Source of the DNA: Myxococcales bacterium 68-20
GTDB lineage: Bacteria; Myxococcota_A; Polyangia; Polyangiales; Polyangiaceae
NCBI GenBank assembly: GCA_001899635.1
Contig: MKVQ01000017.1
Location: forward strand, 153,018 to 217,017
Direction: 5' to 3'
DNA length: 64,000 nt
Part shown: piece by piece, positions 28,554 to 37,059 of the stretch
Position numbering within the stretch: position 1 is the first letter of the stretch
Layout: each line of letters begins with the position of its first letter
Translations under genes and position numbers: made by a program
Notes under the pieces: generated by a model
Databases searched by the model: none
Seen by the model: only the letters and a program-made list of their open reading frames with translations
What the model was told of the DNA's origin: nothing

Positions 28554-29519
28554 ATGCGTATCTCCTCTTCGGAAGGCAGCGCTCGCTCGCGTCGCTCGCG
28601 CACCGAGGCCAAGCTCGGGTACTTCGGGCTCATCGCGTCGATGGCGTTCGCATGCGCCTCGATCGTCTCGAGCGGCGATGCGACGGCGAACACCTCCGAG
28701 AACATCGCGGGGACGCAGCGCGTCTACGGCGCGATCCCACCGGACCAGATCGAGCACATCTCCACGAGCGATCGCATCAAGAGCGTCGCGGCGTCGGGCT
28801 CGATGATGGCGATCTGGGAGACGCTCGAGCACGGCGAGCGCGTCGAATGCCTCGACTGCATCCCGGTGATCGAGCCGCTCCTCTACGACGCGAACCCGCG
28901 CACGCGCGAGATCGCTGCGTGGTGGCTCCGCCGCCGCATCTTCGGCGTCTTCGGCAAAGGCCAGGTCTACGAGCGCACCGTCCGGACGCTCGAGAGCGAC
29001 ACCGATCCGGTGCGCCGTATGTACGCCGCGAACGCGCTCGGCGAGTTCCTCGCTCTCCCTGGGATCGACGCCTGCGCGGCCGCGCTCGAGCGCGATTCCG
29101 ACCCCACCGTGCGCGCGGCAGCGGCCAGCGCGCTCGGACGCCTCAACGACACCGGAAACGGCGCGCTCGCGAAGGCACTCAGCGACGTCGACTCTCGCGT
29201 CAAGCTCGCGGCCCTCCGCAGCGCGAGCCGGCTCAACGCATTCACGGACGTGTCCGCCGTCGCGCGGCTCTCCGGCGACGGCGACCCCATCGTCCGCCGC
29301 AACGCGGCCGAGCTCATCGGTCACCTCCGCGCTCCCGAGGGCGTCGACAGCCTCCTCGCGCTCGCGAAGGATCCCGATGCGAACGTACGCAACGCCGCCT
29401 GCCACTCGCTCGGAGCTCTCCACGATCAGCGCGCGCGGGGCGTCCTCGAAGACCTGGCGAACAACGACCCGAACACGCTCGTGCGCGACCAGGCTCGGAT
29501 CGCCCTGCGCCGACTCTAG
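28554..29519 (+). CDS. Exported or membrane-anchored HEAT-repeat protein
   Basis: The 321-residue product has an N-terminal hydrophobic segment (YFGLIASMAFACASIVSS) and then about six HEAT/PBS-lyase-type helical repeats, such as DPVRRMYAANALGEFLALP, DPTVRAAAASALGRLND, DSRVKLAALRSASRL, DPIVRRNAAELIGHLR and DANVRNAACHSLGALHDQ. A section with CLDCIP lies before the repeats. HEAT arrays bind other proteins, and its place between two HzsA-like genes suggests it scaffolds or matures them. ATG 28554 is preceded by GAGGAG at suitable spacing; ATG 28545 is possible. It has no haem motif of its own. Confidence 0.85.
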   Translation: MRISSSEGSARSRRSRTEAKLGYFGLIASMAFACASIVSSGDATANTSENIAGTQRVYGAIPPDQIEHISTSDRIKSVAASGSMMAIWETLEHGERVECLDCIPVIEPLLYDANPRTREIAAWWLRRRIFGVFGKGQVYERTVRTLESDTDPVRRMYAANALGEFLALPGIDACAAALERDSDPTVRAAAASALGRLNDTGNGALAKALSDVDSRVKLAALRSASRLNAFTDVSAVARLSGDGDPIVRRNAAELIGHLRAPEGVDSLLALAKDPDANVRNAACHSLGALHDQRARGVLEDLANNDPNTLVRDQARIALRRL

Positions 29520-29626
29520 CCGGGCTAGCAAGCACGTCCGAAGGACGCAGACGAAGCGAGCCGTGCATCAGGCGAAGCCGTGTCGATGCCCCCGCAACCG
29601 ACCTGACCCCGTGTAACCTTGGAAGC

Positions 29627-32600
29627 GTGAAGGGCTTGCTGCATCTCCGCCTGCCGGCGCTCGCCGCCTGTATCGCCGCGCTGGCCGCCGCGTGCTCGAC
29701 CAAGGAGCCGACGAAGTCGACGTACTTCGAGCGGACGATCAGCCCGATCCTCACGACGTCGTGCGTGCGCACCAACACGGGTGCGGGCTGCCACGTCGCC
29801 GACGCGCGCGGCAACGCGCTCGGCAACCTCGACGCCGCGAGCTACGAGGGCGTGCTGAAGCGGAAGGACCTGCTCCTCGATTACGGCCCGTACGGACAGC
29901 CCGGCTTCCTCCTCAAGAACGTCGCGCCGTCCCAGATCGAGGTGCAGGGCTACGACGGCGTGAAGTCGGTCATCACGACGGACATCAAGCACGCCGGCGG
30001 CTCGATCCTCGATCCCACCGGCACGGCGTACCAGACGCTTCGGCGATGGATCCAGAACGGCACGACCGAGAACAACACCGGCCCCGCCCCGACGAACATC
30101 GAGCGCCTGCCGTGCTCCACCTTCGTGCCGGGCCGCGCCGACTTCGATCTCGGCACCGACCCGGCGCGCCCCGACTTTGCGACCTTCCGCGATCGCGTCA
30201 ACGGCCTCCTCTCGGGGACGGCCGACGACGACGGCTTGAAGAAGCTCGCATGCGCCGCATCGAACTGTCACGGCAACCTCTCGAACTCGCTCTACCTGAC
30301 CTGCGGGAGCACGCCCGAGCAGCTCCGCTGGAACTACCTCGCGGCCCAGGAGTACCTCGCCCAGACGCCGGAGCAGAGCGAGCTCCTCCGCCGCCCGCTC
30401 GCGCCCGCGCAGGGCGGCGCGTACCACGAGGGCGGCATCATGTTCTCCTCGCCCGCCGACGAGGGCTATCGCCGCTTGGAGGAGTGGGCGCGCCAACACG
30501 GACCGGCGACCGCCACCGACGACGACGGCCCCGGATTCGCGTTCTTCGCGCACAAGGTGCAGCCCGTGCTCGTGAAGAAGGGCTGCATGATGATGCAGTG
30601 CCACTCGGCGTCGATGTTCCACGACTACCGGCTCCGCGGCGGGTCCGCGGGGAGCTTCTCCCTCTCGGCGACGCGGCAGAACTACGAGCTGTCGCTCGCT
30701 CAGATGTCGATCGAGAGCGAAGACCCGAACGCCAGCCGCTTGGTGCGGAAGAACCTGTATCGACCTGAGGTCTGCGGCGTCGCCGGCTGCGACAAGCCCG
30801 CCGGCATCGCGCATCGCGGCGGTCCGCTCTTCGAGGACTTCGGCGCGGAGCGCGCGAGCCCCGAGGCCTGCGCGGCGGGCAACCACGACTACGACAACGG
30901 CGACCTCGACAAGATCCCCGCCTACTGCGTGATCCTCGAATGGCTGAAACGCGAGCGCGACCTCCACAAGCTCGCGCCGCTGAGCGGCATCGTCTACGTG
31001 AAGCGCCCGATCGGGAGCCTCACACGCGCGCAGGATTTCGACGTCTACGCGCCCGGCGCCGATCTCCGCCGCGTCGACACAACGATCGCGAGCGGCGCGC
31101 TCGGCGTCACCGACGGGACCGACAAGTCGCTCACCGCCGGCTGCGGGCTCGATCCAAGGACCGCCGACATCCGGAGGCCGCAGGTCTCGTGGGACGGCAC
31201 GCGCGTCGCGTTCGCGGCCCGATCGAGCGCCAGCGAGCCGCTCGCCGTCTACGAGATGAACGCCGACGGCTCGAGCTGCTCGAAGCATCCGGGGATCAAC
31301 ACCACGCCTCCGTCCGAGAACGGCCTCCTCGTCCACAACTTCGATCCGACCTACGCTCCGCCCGACGGCGGCTTCTCGCGCATCGTCTTCGCGTCGACGC
31401 GCGGGAACCTCTCGAACGCGGCGTACGACTACCAGGGCCCGCAACGCACGCCTGCGGACCCGACCAAGCCGAACTCGAACCTCTACGTGCTCGAGCCGAA
31501 CCCAGCCGCGCCGGCGCAGACCCGCGTTCGCCAGCTCACGTTCCTGCTCAACATGGAGCGCCAGCCCTCGTTCATGAACGACGGGCGCATCATCTTCACC
31601 GCCGAGAAGCGCGCGCCGGGCTTCTACCAGCTCTCGCTCCGGCGACTGAACCTCGACACCGGCGACTACCACCCGCTCTACGCCCAGCGCGGCTCGATCG
31701 GCTTCCCCGAGGCCACCCAGGTGGTCGAGCTCGCGGACAAGGACTTCGCCACGATCTTCTCGGTGCAGGCGAGCCCGGGCGGCGCCGGCACCCTCGGCGT
31801 CTTCAATCGATCGATCGGGATCGACTTCACGAGCAGCGATCCAGCCGACTATCCCGTCGACCCCGGGGTGCTCGATCCGGCACAGCTCCAGGCGCCCGAT
31901 CCGGCGTTCTTCCTCCGCTCGCTCCGCTTCCCCGACCGCGCTGCGAACCCGCGCCCGGGGCAGCCGACGAGCGGCTTCTACACGTCGCCGGCAGCATTGC
32001 CGTCGACCTCGCTCCTCGTGAGCTTCGATCCCGGCGGCGGCGACTACGACGTCTACGTGATGGAGCCGGGCAGCGGCGCGAAGACCAAGCTGTTCGGGGA
32101 TCCGTCGAGCGCCGAGGTCGATGCCGTCGCCGTGTACGCGCGCTTCCCGCGTCGCATCTACCGCTCGAGGCTCGACGAGCCGAACGGGCACGTCCTCATG
32201 TTCGAGGACAAGCAGGAGGCGGAGATCCACGTCCTCGACTTCCACGTCCTCGCCTCTCTGCTCTTCCAGAACACCCCGACGGGTCGCCAGATCGATCCCG
32301 ACATCTCGACGTTCAACGTCTACGAAGACATGCCTCCGCCGCTCGAGGTCGACTCGATGGACAAGGGCGGCACGTTCGTCGCGAACGACGCCTTCGGCCG
32401 CGTCTACGTCCGCCGCCGCCTGCTCGGTACGGCGGCCGTGGAGGCCGACGGCTCGACGAAGCTCTCCGTCCCGGGCGGCGTTCCGATCGTGCTGGAGCTA
32501 CCGCCGACGAAGCTCTCGCAGGAGAAGGGGCTCCCGCGCGTGCAGCGGGAGGCGATGTCGTTCTCTCCGGGCGAGTACGCCCATCAGTCGTTCCGCGCGA

Positions 32601-32785
32601 ACCTCTTCGATGGGCTCTGCGGACAGTGCCACGGCTCGATCTCGGGCCGCCCGATCGACGCCGCGCTCCAGCCCGACTTCGTCACCCAGGCGTCCAGCAC
32701 GCTGTCGCGCTTCAAGGGTTCGTTCGACATGAACAAGCCTCCCGCCGCCCGCGGTGCGATCACCGGTCCGCCGGCCACCCCCTGA
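29627..32785 (+). CDS. Large multi-haem HzsA-like lipoprotein with unusual CXnCH motifs
   Basis: The 1052-residue product starts with a lipobox (AALAAACSTKE, Cys23). Four candidate haem-attachment motifs follow: CX8CH at 46-56 (ending GAGCH), CAASNCH at 209-215, CMMMQCH at 320-326 and CGQCH at 998-1002. The central and C-terminal parts form a PD40-type propeller (RPQVSWDGTRVAFAARSS, QPSFMNDGRIIFTAEKRAPG) ending in FRANLFDGLCGQCHGSISGRP. It shares its layout with the protein two genes upstream, so the two are probably paralogues or partners. CX4CH and longer spacings are accepted for haem c in some multihaem proteins. GTG 29627 starts the lipoprotein signal and has GGAAG just before it. Confidence 0.8.
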   Translation: MKGLLHLRLPALAACIAALAAACSTKEPTKSTYFERTISPILTTSCVRTNTGAGCHVADARGNALGNLDAASYEGVLKRKDLLLDYGPYGQPGFLLKNVAPSQIEVQGYDGVKSVITTDIKHAGGSILDPTGTAYQTLRRWIQNGTTENNTGPAPTNIERLPCSTFVPGRADFDLGTDPARPDFATFRDRVNGLLSGTADDDGLKKLACAASNCHGNLSNSLYLTCGSTPEQLRWNYLAAQEYLAQTPEQSELLRRPLAPAQGGAYHEGGIMFSSPADEGYRRLEEWARQHGPATATDDDGPGFAFFAHKVQPVLVKKGCMMMQCHSASMFHDYRLRGGSAGSFSLSATRQNYELSLAQMSIESEDPNASRLVRKNLYRPEVCGVAGCDKPAGIAHRGGPLFEDFGAERASPEACAAGNHDYDNGDLDKIPAYCVILEWLKRERDLHKLAPLSGIVYVKRPIGSLTRAQDFDVYAPGADLRRVDTTIASGALGVTDGTDKSLTAGCGLDPRTADIRRPQVSWDGTRVAFAARSSASEPLAVYEMNADGSSCSKHPGINTTPPSENGLLVHNFDPTYAPPDGGFSRIVFASTRGNLSNAAYDYQGPQRTPADPTKPNSNLYVLEPNPAAPAQTRVRQLTFLLNMERQPSFMNDGRIIFTAEKRAPGFYQLSLRRLNLDTGDYHPLYAQRGSIGFPEATQVVELADKDFATIFSVQASPGGAGTLGVFNRSIGIDFTSSDPADYPVDPGVLDPAQLQAPDPAFFLRSLRFPDRAANPRPGQPTSGFYTSPAALPSTSLLVSFDPGGGDYDVYVMEPGSGAKTKLFGDPSSAEVDAVAVYARFPRRIYRSRLDEPNGHVLMFEDKQEAEIHVLDFHVLASLLFQNTPTGRQIDPDISTFNVYEDMPPPLEVDSMDKGGTFVANDAFGRVYVRRRLLGTAAVEADGSTKLSVPGGVPIVLELPPTKLSQEKGLPRVQREAMSFSPGEYAHQSFRANLFDGLCGQCHGSISGRPIDAALQPDFVTQASSTLSRFKGSFDMNKPPAARGAITGPPATP

Positions 32786-32853
32786 GCGTGCACCAGCGTC
32801 CTCCGCCCCGCCGCACTGGCGCGGTCCCCGAGGCGCGCTACACCTCTTCGCCT

Positions 32854-33363
32854 GTGCTTGCTTCTCTTCTTCGGCCGGCACGACGCGGCCTGGCTCCACT
32901 CGTTCTCCTCACGCTCGCGAGCGGGTGCAAGGTCGGCGGCTGCGCGGCGAACGTCCTCGGAGACATCGTCGGCCAGACGGGTGACGTCTATTGCGATCGC
33001 CGCTTCGTCGACAGCCCGAGCAAGCAGCCCGCGCCGTTCTGCCAGGAGGTGATCGATACGATCGCCGTGGGCGAGATCGAGGACGACTGCCGCGAGAAGC
33101 ACGCCGCGCGCGCGAGCGAGGGCAAGTGCCCGCGCGCGAACATCATCGCCGGCTGCAAGCTCCACAAGGACAACGACGACGGCTCGGAGGTCTGGGACTG
33201 GTACTACGACGTGTCCGATCTCGAGGACGCGAGCGCGCAGGACGCCGACAGCGAGGCCGGTCCGCTGTTCAAGGACCCGATCCGGACGAAGGAAGAAGTG
33301 AAGGAGCTCTGCGCGGATCCGAAACGGTACGAAGAGGGCGCGACGTTCGTCGAGAGCCCCTGA
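32854..33363 (+). CDS. Small acidic lipoprotein at the end of the HzsA-like cluster
   Basis: This 169-residue protein has a lipobox (LVLLTLASGCKVGGC) followed by a Cys-containing domain (VYCDRRF, APFCQEVIDTI, DDCREKH, KCPRANIIAGC, LCADPKRY). The cysteines are at least seven, mostly paired along the sequence, and the C-terminal half is acidic. I do not recognise the family. GTG 32854 is the likely start, 68 bases after the large haem lipoprotein, so it may be co-transcribed. A hairpin at 33406-33422 would end the unit. Confidence 0.75.
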   Translation: MLASLLRPARRGLAPLVLLTLASGCKVGGCAANVLGDIVGQTGDVYCDRRFVDSPSKQPAPFCQEVIDTIAVGEIEDDCREKHAARASEGKCPRANIIAGCKLHKDNDDGSEVWDWYYDVSDLEDASAQDADSEAGPLFKDPIRTKEEVKELCADPKRYEEGATFVESP

Positions 33364-33405
33364 CGCGTGCTCGTCGGCTGCCGCCGGACACTCTGGCGCC
33401 GTACG

Positions 33406-33422
33406 CTCGTTCCTCGAACGAG
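33406..33422 (+). terminator. Hairpin after the HzsA-like cluster
   Basis: A 7-bp perfect stem (CTCGTTC / GAACGAG) with a 3-base loop lies 43 bases after the small lipoprotein stop and before the response regulator. It lacks a T-run. Confidence 0.4.
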
Positions 33423-33462
33423 AGCGCGCTCCGAGCACACTCGCGGGGCGAATACGCCAAGA

Positions 33463-33491
33463 ATTGCCTACTCGCAATACCCCTAGGGGTA
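33463..33491. promoter_or_regulatory. Nested palindromes upstream of the response regulator
   Basis: A perfect 14-bp palindrome TACCCCTAGGGGTA (33478-33491) directly abuts an inverted repeat ATTGC-N6-GCAAT (33463-33478). They lie about 40 bases before the response-regulator start, in an AT-richer stretch for this genome. This is a plausible operator for the regulator itself or another dimeric DNA-binding protein. Confidence 0.5.
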
Positions 33492-33530
33492 AAGACTGGC
33501 GCGCGGCTGCCGTGAGATCGTTCAGGCTCC

Positions 33531-34145
33531 ATGGACGATTCCCTCGCCTTCCTTGTCGTGGAAGACGACGACATGCTCAGGCGTGCCCTCGTGAAAGCCC
33601 TGTCGGCGCACGGGCGCGCGGAAGGCGCGGCGACGTGTGCCCAGGCTCGAACTGTGCTCCGCGCTCGCAAGTACGACTCTCTCGTCGTCGACATCTCGCT
33701 CCCGGATGGGAACGGACTCGACCTCGTCCCTCGTGCGCGCCAGATCTGGCCGTCGATCTGGGTGCTCGTGCTCACTGGCAGCATCGAGCATGCGAGCGTG
33801 ACGCGCGCACACGCGCTCGGCGTGCGCTACCTCCTCAAGCCGTGCGCTCCGGAGCACATCAAGGTGCACGTGGAGGAGACCCGCGCTCGACGGAACGCCG
33901 GTGACCGCCGTGTGTCCGTGGCGCTCGATCGGTGGACACGCGGACACAACCTCACCGCGGCCGAGAGCGAGCTGCTCGCGCTCGGCGCACGGGGCGTCCC
34001 GCGTGAGGAGTTCGCCATCGTGCGAGGAGTGCGCCCGGACACGATCCGGAAGCAGATCCAGTCACTCCTGATGAAGACGGGCGACGATACGTTCGAGGGC
34101 GCGGTGAACAGCCTGCTCCGGGAGGCGGTGGCGGAGCCTCACTGA
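33531..34145 (+). CDS. Orphan response regulator with HTH output domain
   Basis: The 204-residue protein has a receiver domain (residues ~5-120) with the acidic pocket FLVVEDDD, phospho-acceptor Asp in VVDISLPDG, Thr in LTGS and Lys in LLKP. The C-terminal ~70 residues resemble a LuxR-type helix-turn-helix (LTAAESELLALGARG, VRPDTIRKQIQSLLMK). No histidine kinase gene is adjacent. The palindromes just upstream suggest autoregulation. Confidence 0.9.
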   Translation: MDDSLAFLVVEDDDMLRRALVKALSAHGRAEGAATCAQARTVLRARKYDSLVVDISLPDGNGLDLVPRARQIWPSIWVLVLTGSIEHASVTRAHALGVRYLLKPCAPEHIKVHVEETRARRNAGDRRVSVALDRWTRGHNLTAAESELLALGARGVPREEFAIVRGVRPDTIRKQIQSLLMKTGDDTFEGAVNSLLREAVAEPH

Positions 34146-34167
34146 CGCGCGGCTCACCCTCCACGCT

Positions 34168-35304
34168 TCACCACACGACGAGCTCGTCGCGATGGATGAG
34201 GACACCGGGCTCCTCACCGGTCGCGCCGAGGCGGTCCTTCTTCCCCGCCACGAGGACGGCGTCGGTCGACGAACAGCGCGCGAGGCCGCGGCCGATCTCG
34301 ACGCCGTCGAGCGCGAGGACCCGGACGGAGTCGCCGGCGCGGAAATCACCGCGGACGCCCGCCACCCCGACGGAGAGGATGCTCGTGCCCTTGCTCCTGA
34401 CCGCTGCCGACGCGCCGGCGTCGAGCCACACGTCGCCGCGCGGCCTCAGCGTGAACGCGATCCAGTGCTTCTTGGCAGGGAGCCGGCGCGCCGCCGCGAG
34501 GAAGAGGGTGCCCTCGTCCTCGCCCGCGAAGATGCGTCCGACGACGTCCTTCTTTCCCGCATCGGCGATCACGACGTGCGCTCCGGCGAGCGTCGCCCGT
34601 CGCGCCGCTTCGATCTTGCTCGCCATGCCGCCGCTGCCGACGCCGCTCTTCTTCAAGCCCGAGCGGGCCGCGGCGCGACCCGAGCGAACGAGAGGGAGCG
34701 CCTCGGAGGCGACGTCATGCACGACGGACACGCGCGCGCCCGTCGCGTCGAGCAGCCCGGAGACGTCGGAGAGCAAGACGAGCACGTCGGCGGCGATGAG
34801 CGGAGTGACCATCGCGGAGAGCTCATCGTTGTCGCCGAACTTGATCTCTTCCACCGCGACGGCGTCGTTCTCGTTCAGGATCGGGACCGCGCCGGCGTCG
34901 AGCAACGCCGTGAGCGCCGCGCGTGCGTTGTTGGCGCGTACGCGATCGGCGAGGTCGGCGTGCGTGAGGAGCACCTGCGCGACCGGTATCTTCGTGCGGT
35001 CGAACGCTTCCTCGTAGGCGCGCATGAGCAAGCTCTGCCCGGCCGACGCCGCGGCCTGGAGCTTTGCCATCTCCTTCGGGCGCGTGCGGTAGCCGAGCTT
35101 CCTCGCTCCGAGCGCGATCGCGCCGCTCGAAACGAGCACGACCTGCCGGCCCTCCTCGCGGAGCGCGTGGATCGCGCGGGCGAGACGGTCGTGCGCGCTG
35201 TCCTTGCGGCCGGCCGCCGACGGCTCCTCCCGCGCCAGCGTGCTCGACCCGATCTTGATGACGACACGACGGGCTCGCCGCAAGGCGGCGCGTTGATCGC
35301 TCAT
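34168..35304 (-). CDS. proB: Glutamate 5-kinase
   Basis: A 378-residue, full-length ProB: amino acid kinase domain starting RRVVIKIGSSTL, with VVLVSSGAIALG, PILNENDAVAVEEIKFGDNDEL and VGSGGMASKIEAA, and then a C-terminal PUA domain from about residue 290 (GDVWLDAGASAAVRSKGTSIL, RVLALDGVEIGRGLA). It phosphorylates L-glutamate in the first step of proline synthesis, in the cytoplasm. The ATG overlaps the stop of the upstream gene (ATGA). No proA is visible in the window. Confidence 0.97.
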   Translation of the reverse strand: MSDQRAALRRARRVVIKIGSSTLAREEPSAAGRKDSAHDRLARAIHALREEGRQVVLVSSGAIALGARKLGYRTRPKEMAKLQAAASAGQSLLMRAYEEAFDRTKIPVAQVLLTHADLADRVRANNARAALTALLDAGAVPILNENDAVAVEEIKFGDNDELSAMVTPLIAADVLVLLSDVSGLLDATGARVSVVHDVASEALPLVRSGRAAARSGLKKSGVGSGGMASKIEAARRATLAGAHVVIADAGKKDVVGRIFAGEDEGTLFLAAARRLPAKKHWIAFTLRPRGDVWLDAGASAAVRSKGTSILSVGVAGVRGDFRAGDSVRVLALDGVEIGRGLARCSSTDAVLVAGKKDRLGATGEEPGVLIHRDELVVW

Positions 35305-35987
35305 ATGCGTACTGCGCTCACGGTCTCGTCGAACGCGGCATCGAGACGGCGGACGAGCCACCCGGGCGCGCTCGCGATCGAGATGAAGACACCGTCGACG
35401 AACTGGGTGGATTGATCGCGCAGGTCCTCGGGCGCGATCGGACGGTTCTCTCGCGAGCCCTTGCCCTCGGTGGTGAGGGCGTAGACGAGCGCCTGGTCGA
35501 TCGCGCGACGCACACGCCGCGCTTCTTCGACGTCGATGCGCACGGAACGGATGACACGCGCGGTGTCGATGTAGCGCTCGAGCAGGTGCCCGAGGACGAA
35601 CGTGCCGAGCGCGGTCCGAACGGGACCGAGCATCGCGAGCGGACCGAACCGTCCGAGCACGCGCGTCACCGCGAACGTGACGCCTTGCTGGAGGTAGCTC
35701 TTCGCACCGTCCGTCCCGATCGGCTCGATCAGCACCGTGCGGGCTTCGGGCGTGAGCGAGAGCCCGTGACGCGACGTGAGATCGTGCACGAGCGCGCCGC
35801 GAACGCGCCGGACAATTGCGTCGGGTACCCACGGGAGCGGCACCACCCCCGAGGCGGCGCCGAGCATCGTGTACGTGCCGAGCCTGCCCCCGCCGAACTG
35901 CGGGCGCCCGAGCGACTCGCTCCGGCGCGAAGCGATCCCGTCCTCGGCATCCTCCACGCTCGCGGTGGCGGCCCTGTCCTTGCTCAT
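35301..35987 (-). CDS. Conserved protein of unknown function coupled to proB
   Basis: The 228-residue product has a moderately hydrophobic centre (MLGAASGVVPLPWVPDAIVRRV, LLERYIDTARVI) but no clear transmembrane topology. A long helical region with Arg/Glu follows. The Pro-rich loop followed by DAIVRRVRGALVHDL recalls small membrane-associated domains found next to GTPases, but I cannot assign a family. ATG 35987 is chosen; the frame remains open upstream. It overlaps proB by 4 bases and shares its promoter. Confidence 0.65.
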   Translation of the reverse strand: MSKDRAATASVEDAEDGIASRRSESLGRPQFGGGRLGTYTMLGAASGVVPLPWVPDAIVRRVRGALVHDLTSRHGLSLTPEARTVLIEPIGTDGAKSYLQQGVTFAVTRVLGRFGPLAMLGPVRTALGTFVLGHLLERYIDTARVIRSVRIDVEEARRVRRAIDQALVYALTTEGKGSRENRPIAPEDLRDQSTQFVDGVFISIASAPGWLVRRLDAAFDETVSAVRI

Positions 35988-36009
35988 CGGGGCCACATTA
36001 CCCCAAACC

Positions 36010-36969
36010 TCAGGTGAGCGCGCGAAACGCCGGCACGAGCTCGACGACGGAGACGTTCGCCCCATCGCAGAGCGCGATGAGCTCTCCCGTGGTCATCTCG
36101 CTACCGAGGTCGAGGAGGATGTGCGATCCGGCGTCGAGCTCCATCCTCGCGCCACGGCTGGCGAGGGCAGGTGCGAGCGCATCGACCGGACCGATCATGC
36201 GCGCCACGAAGCGCCGCCCCGCCGCCGCGAGCTCGGCCGGCGGCCCCTGCCCCTCCACACGGAGCGCCGAGGCCACGATCGCCTCGTCGGCGCTCTGCGC
36301 GAGCGGACTAGTGAGCGGCATGCGGGGCGCGAAGACGATCCACGCGTGATCGCCACCGAGCGCCTCGGCCAGGACCTTCGCGTACGCCATGGCGAGCTCG
36401 TCCGGCAGTCCGCCGAGGGGATCCTCGAGCGCGATCACCTCGGCGCCCGTCGCGAGCGCCGAGGCAACGACGGTCGCGCGCCGCGCGTGCGGAACGAGCC
36501 TCGCCAGCTCGGTCCGCGCCATCGCGTCGAGGTGGAGCTTCGCGATCGCGGCCTGCGCGCTCGCGCGCGCCTCGGACGCGGGCACGCCTGCCAGACGCGC
36601 GCTCCACTGGACGTATTCCGTGACCGTCCAGCGAGGCGGCACCGGCGGGTCCATCGGAGCCCCGGCGACGACACCTCGGGCAGCCGCCTCGCCGGCTGCG
36701 ACTCCGCGGACGTCGAGCGATCCCCGAACGACGGCGGCGAGCCCGGTCACCGCATCGAACAGCGCGCGCGGCGCTCCGAGGACGAGCACGTGCTCGCCCG
36801 TCGTCCGGAGCGTGATCCCGTCGCACGCCGGCAGGCCGGCGACGTCGACGCGAAGATCGTTCGCGACGAGGAGCGGCTCGGAACGGGTAGCGGCAGCGGA
36901 GCTCACTCGCTCGGACGATAGCACGGGCGAGTCCTGCACCTCGGTCGAGCGCCGCATGCACGCATCCAC
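36010..36969 (-). CDS. ABC-type ATPase-like protein lacking Walker A and signature motifs
   Basis: A 319-residue protein shows the fold order of an ABC ATPase. A first strand segment (LLVANDLRVDVAGLPACDGITL) leads to GEHVLVLGAPRALFDAVTGL where Walker A should be, then WTVTEYVQWSARLAGVP, AKLHLDAMARTELARLVPHARRATVVASALATG in place of the signature helix, and VIALEDPLGGLPDELA as a Walker B-like strand. The Lys-Ser/Thr of Walker A and the LSGGQ motif are absent, so ATP hydrolysis is unlikely. It could be a regulatory or structural partner of an active ABC protein. No permease gene is nearby. ATG 36969 and 36957 are both possible starts. Confidence 0.7.
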   Translation of the reverse strand: MDACMRRSTEVQDSPVLSSERVSSAAATRSEPLLVANDLRVDVAGLPACDGITLRTTGEHVLVLGAPRALFDAVTGLAAVVRGSLDVRGVAAGEAAARGVVAGAPMDPPVPPRWTVTEYVQWSARLAGVPASEARASAQAAIAKLHLDAMARTELARLVPHARRATVVASALATGAEVIALEDPLGGLPDELAMAYAKVLAEALGGDHAWIVFAPRMPLTSPLAQSADEAIVASALRVEGQGPPAELAAAGRRFVARMIGPVDALAPALASRGARMELDAGSHILLDLGSEMTTGELIALCDGANVSVVELVPAFRALT

Positions 36970-37008
36970 GCATCACCAACACGTCTCCCGCCCGAGCGGG
37001 ATAGCTAG

Positions 37009-37028
37009 GCAACTTGGCGCAACTTGGC
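37009..37028. repeat. Perfect 10-bp tandem duplication in a divergent promoter region
   Basis: GCAACTTGGC occurs twice in immediate succession between the divergent ABC-like gene and a lipoprotein gene, about 30 bases before the latter's ATG. A small hairpin (CCCGC-CCGA-GCGGG) lies just upstream at 36987-37000. One helical turn of spacing would suit binding of a regulator in tandem. Confidence 0.6.
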
Positions 37029-37059
37029 CAACGATGGGCGCCGCGCTAGCGTCGACTCC

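Noticed and set aside
29525-32245. A 906-codon minus-strand open frame opposite the large haem lipoprotein
   Set aside because: The plus-strand frame has a lipobox, haem motifs and propeller blades; the antisense frame is a composition artefact.
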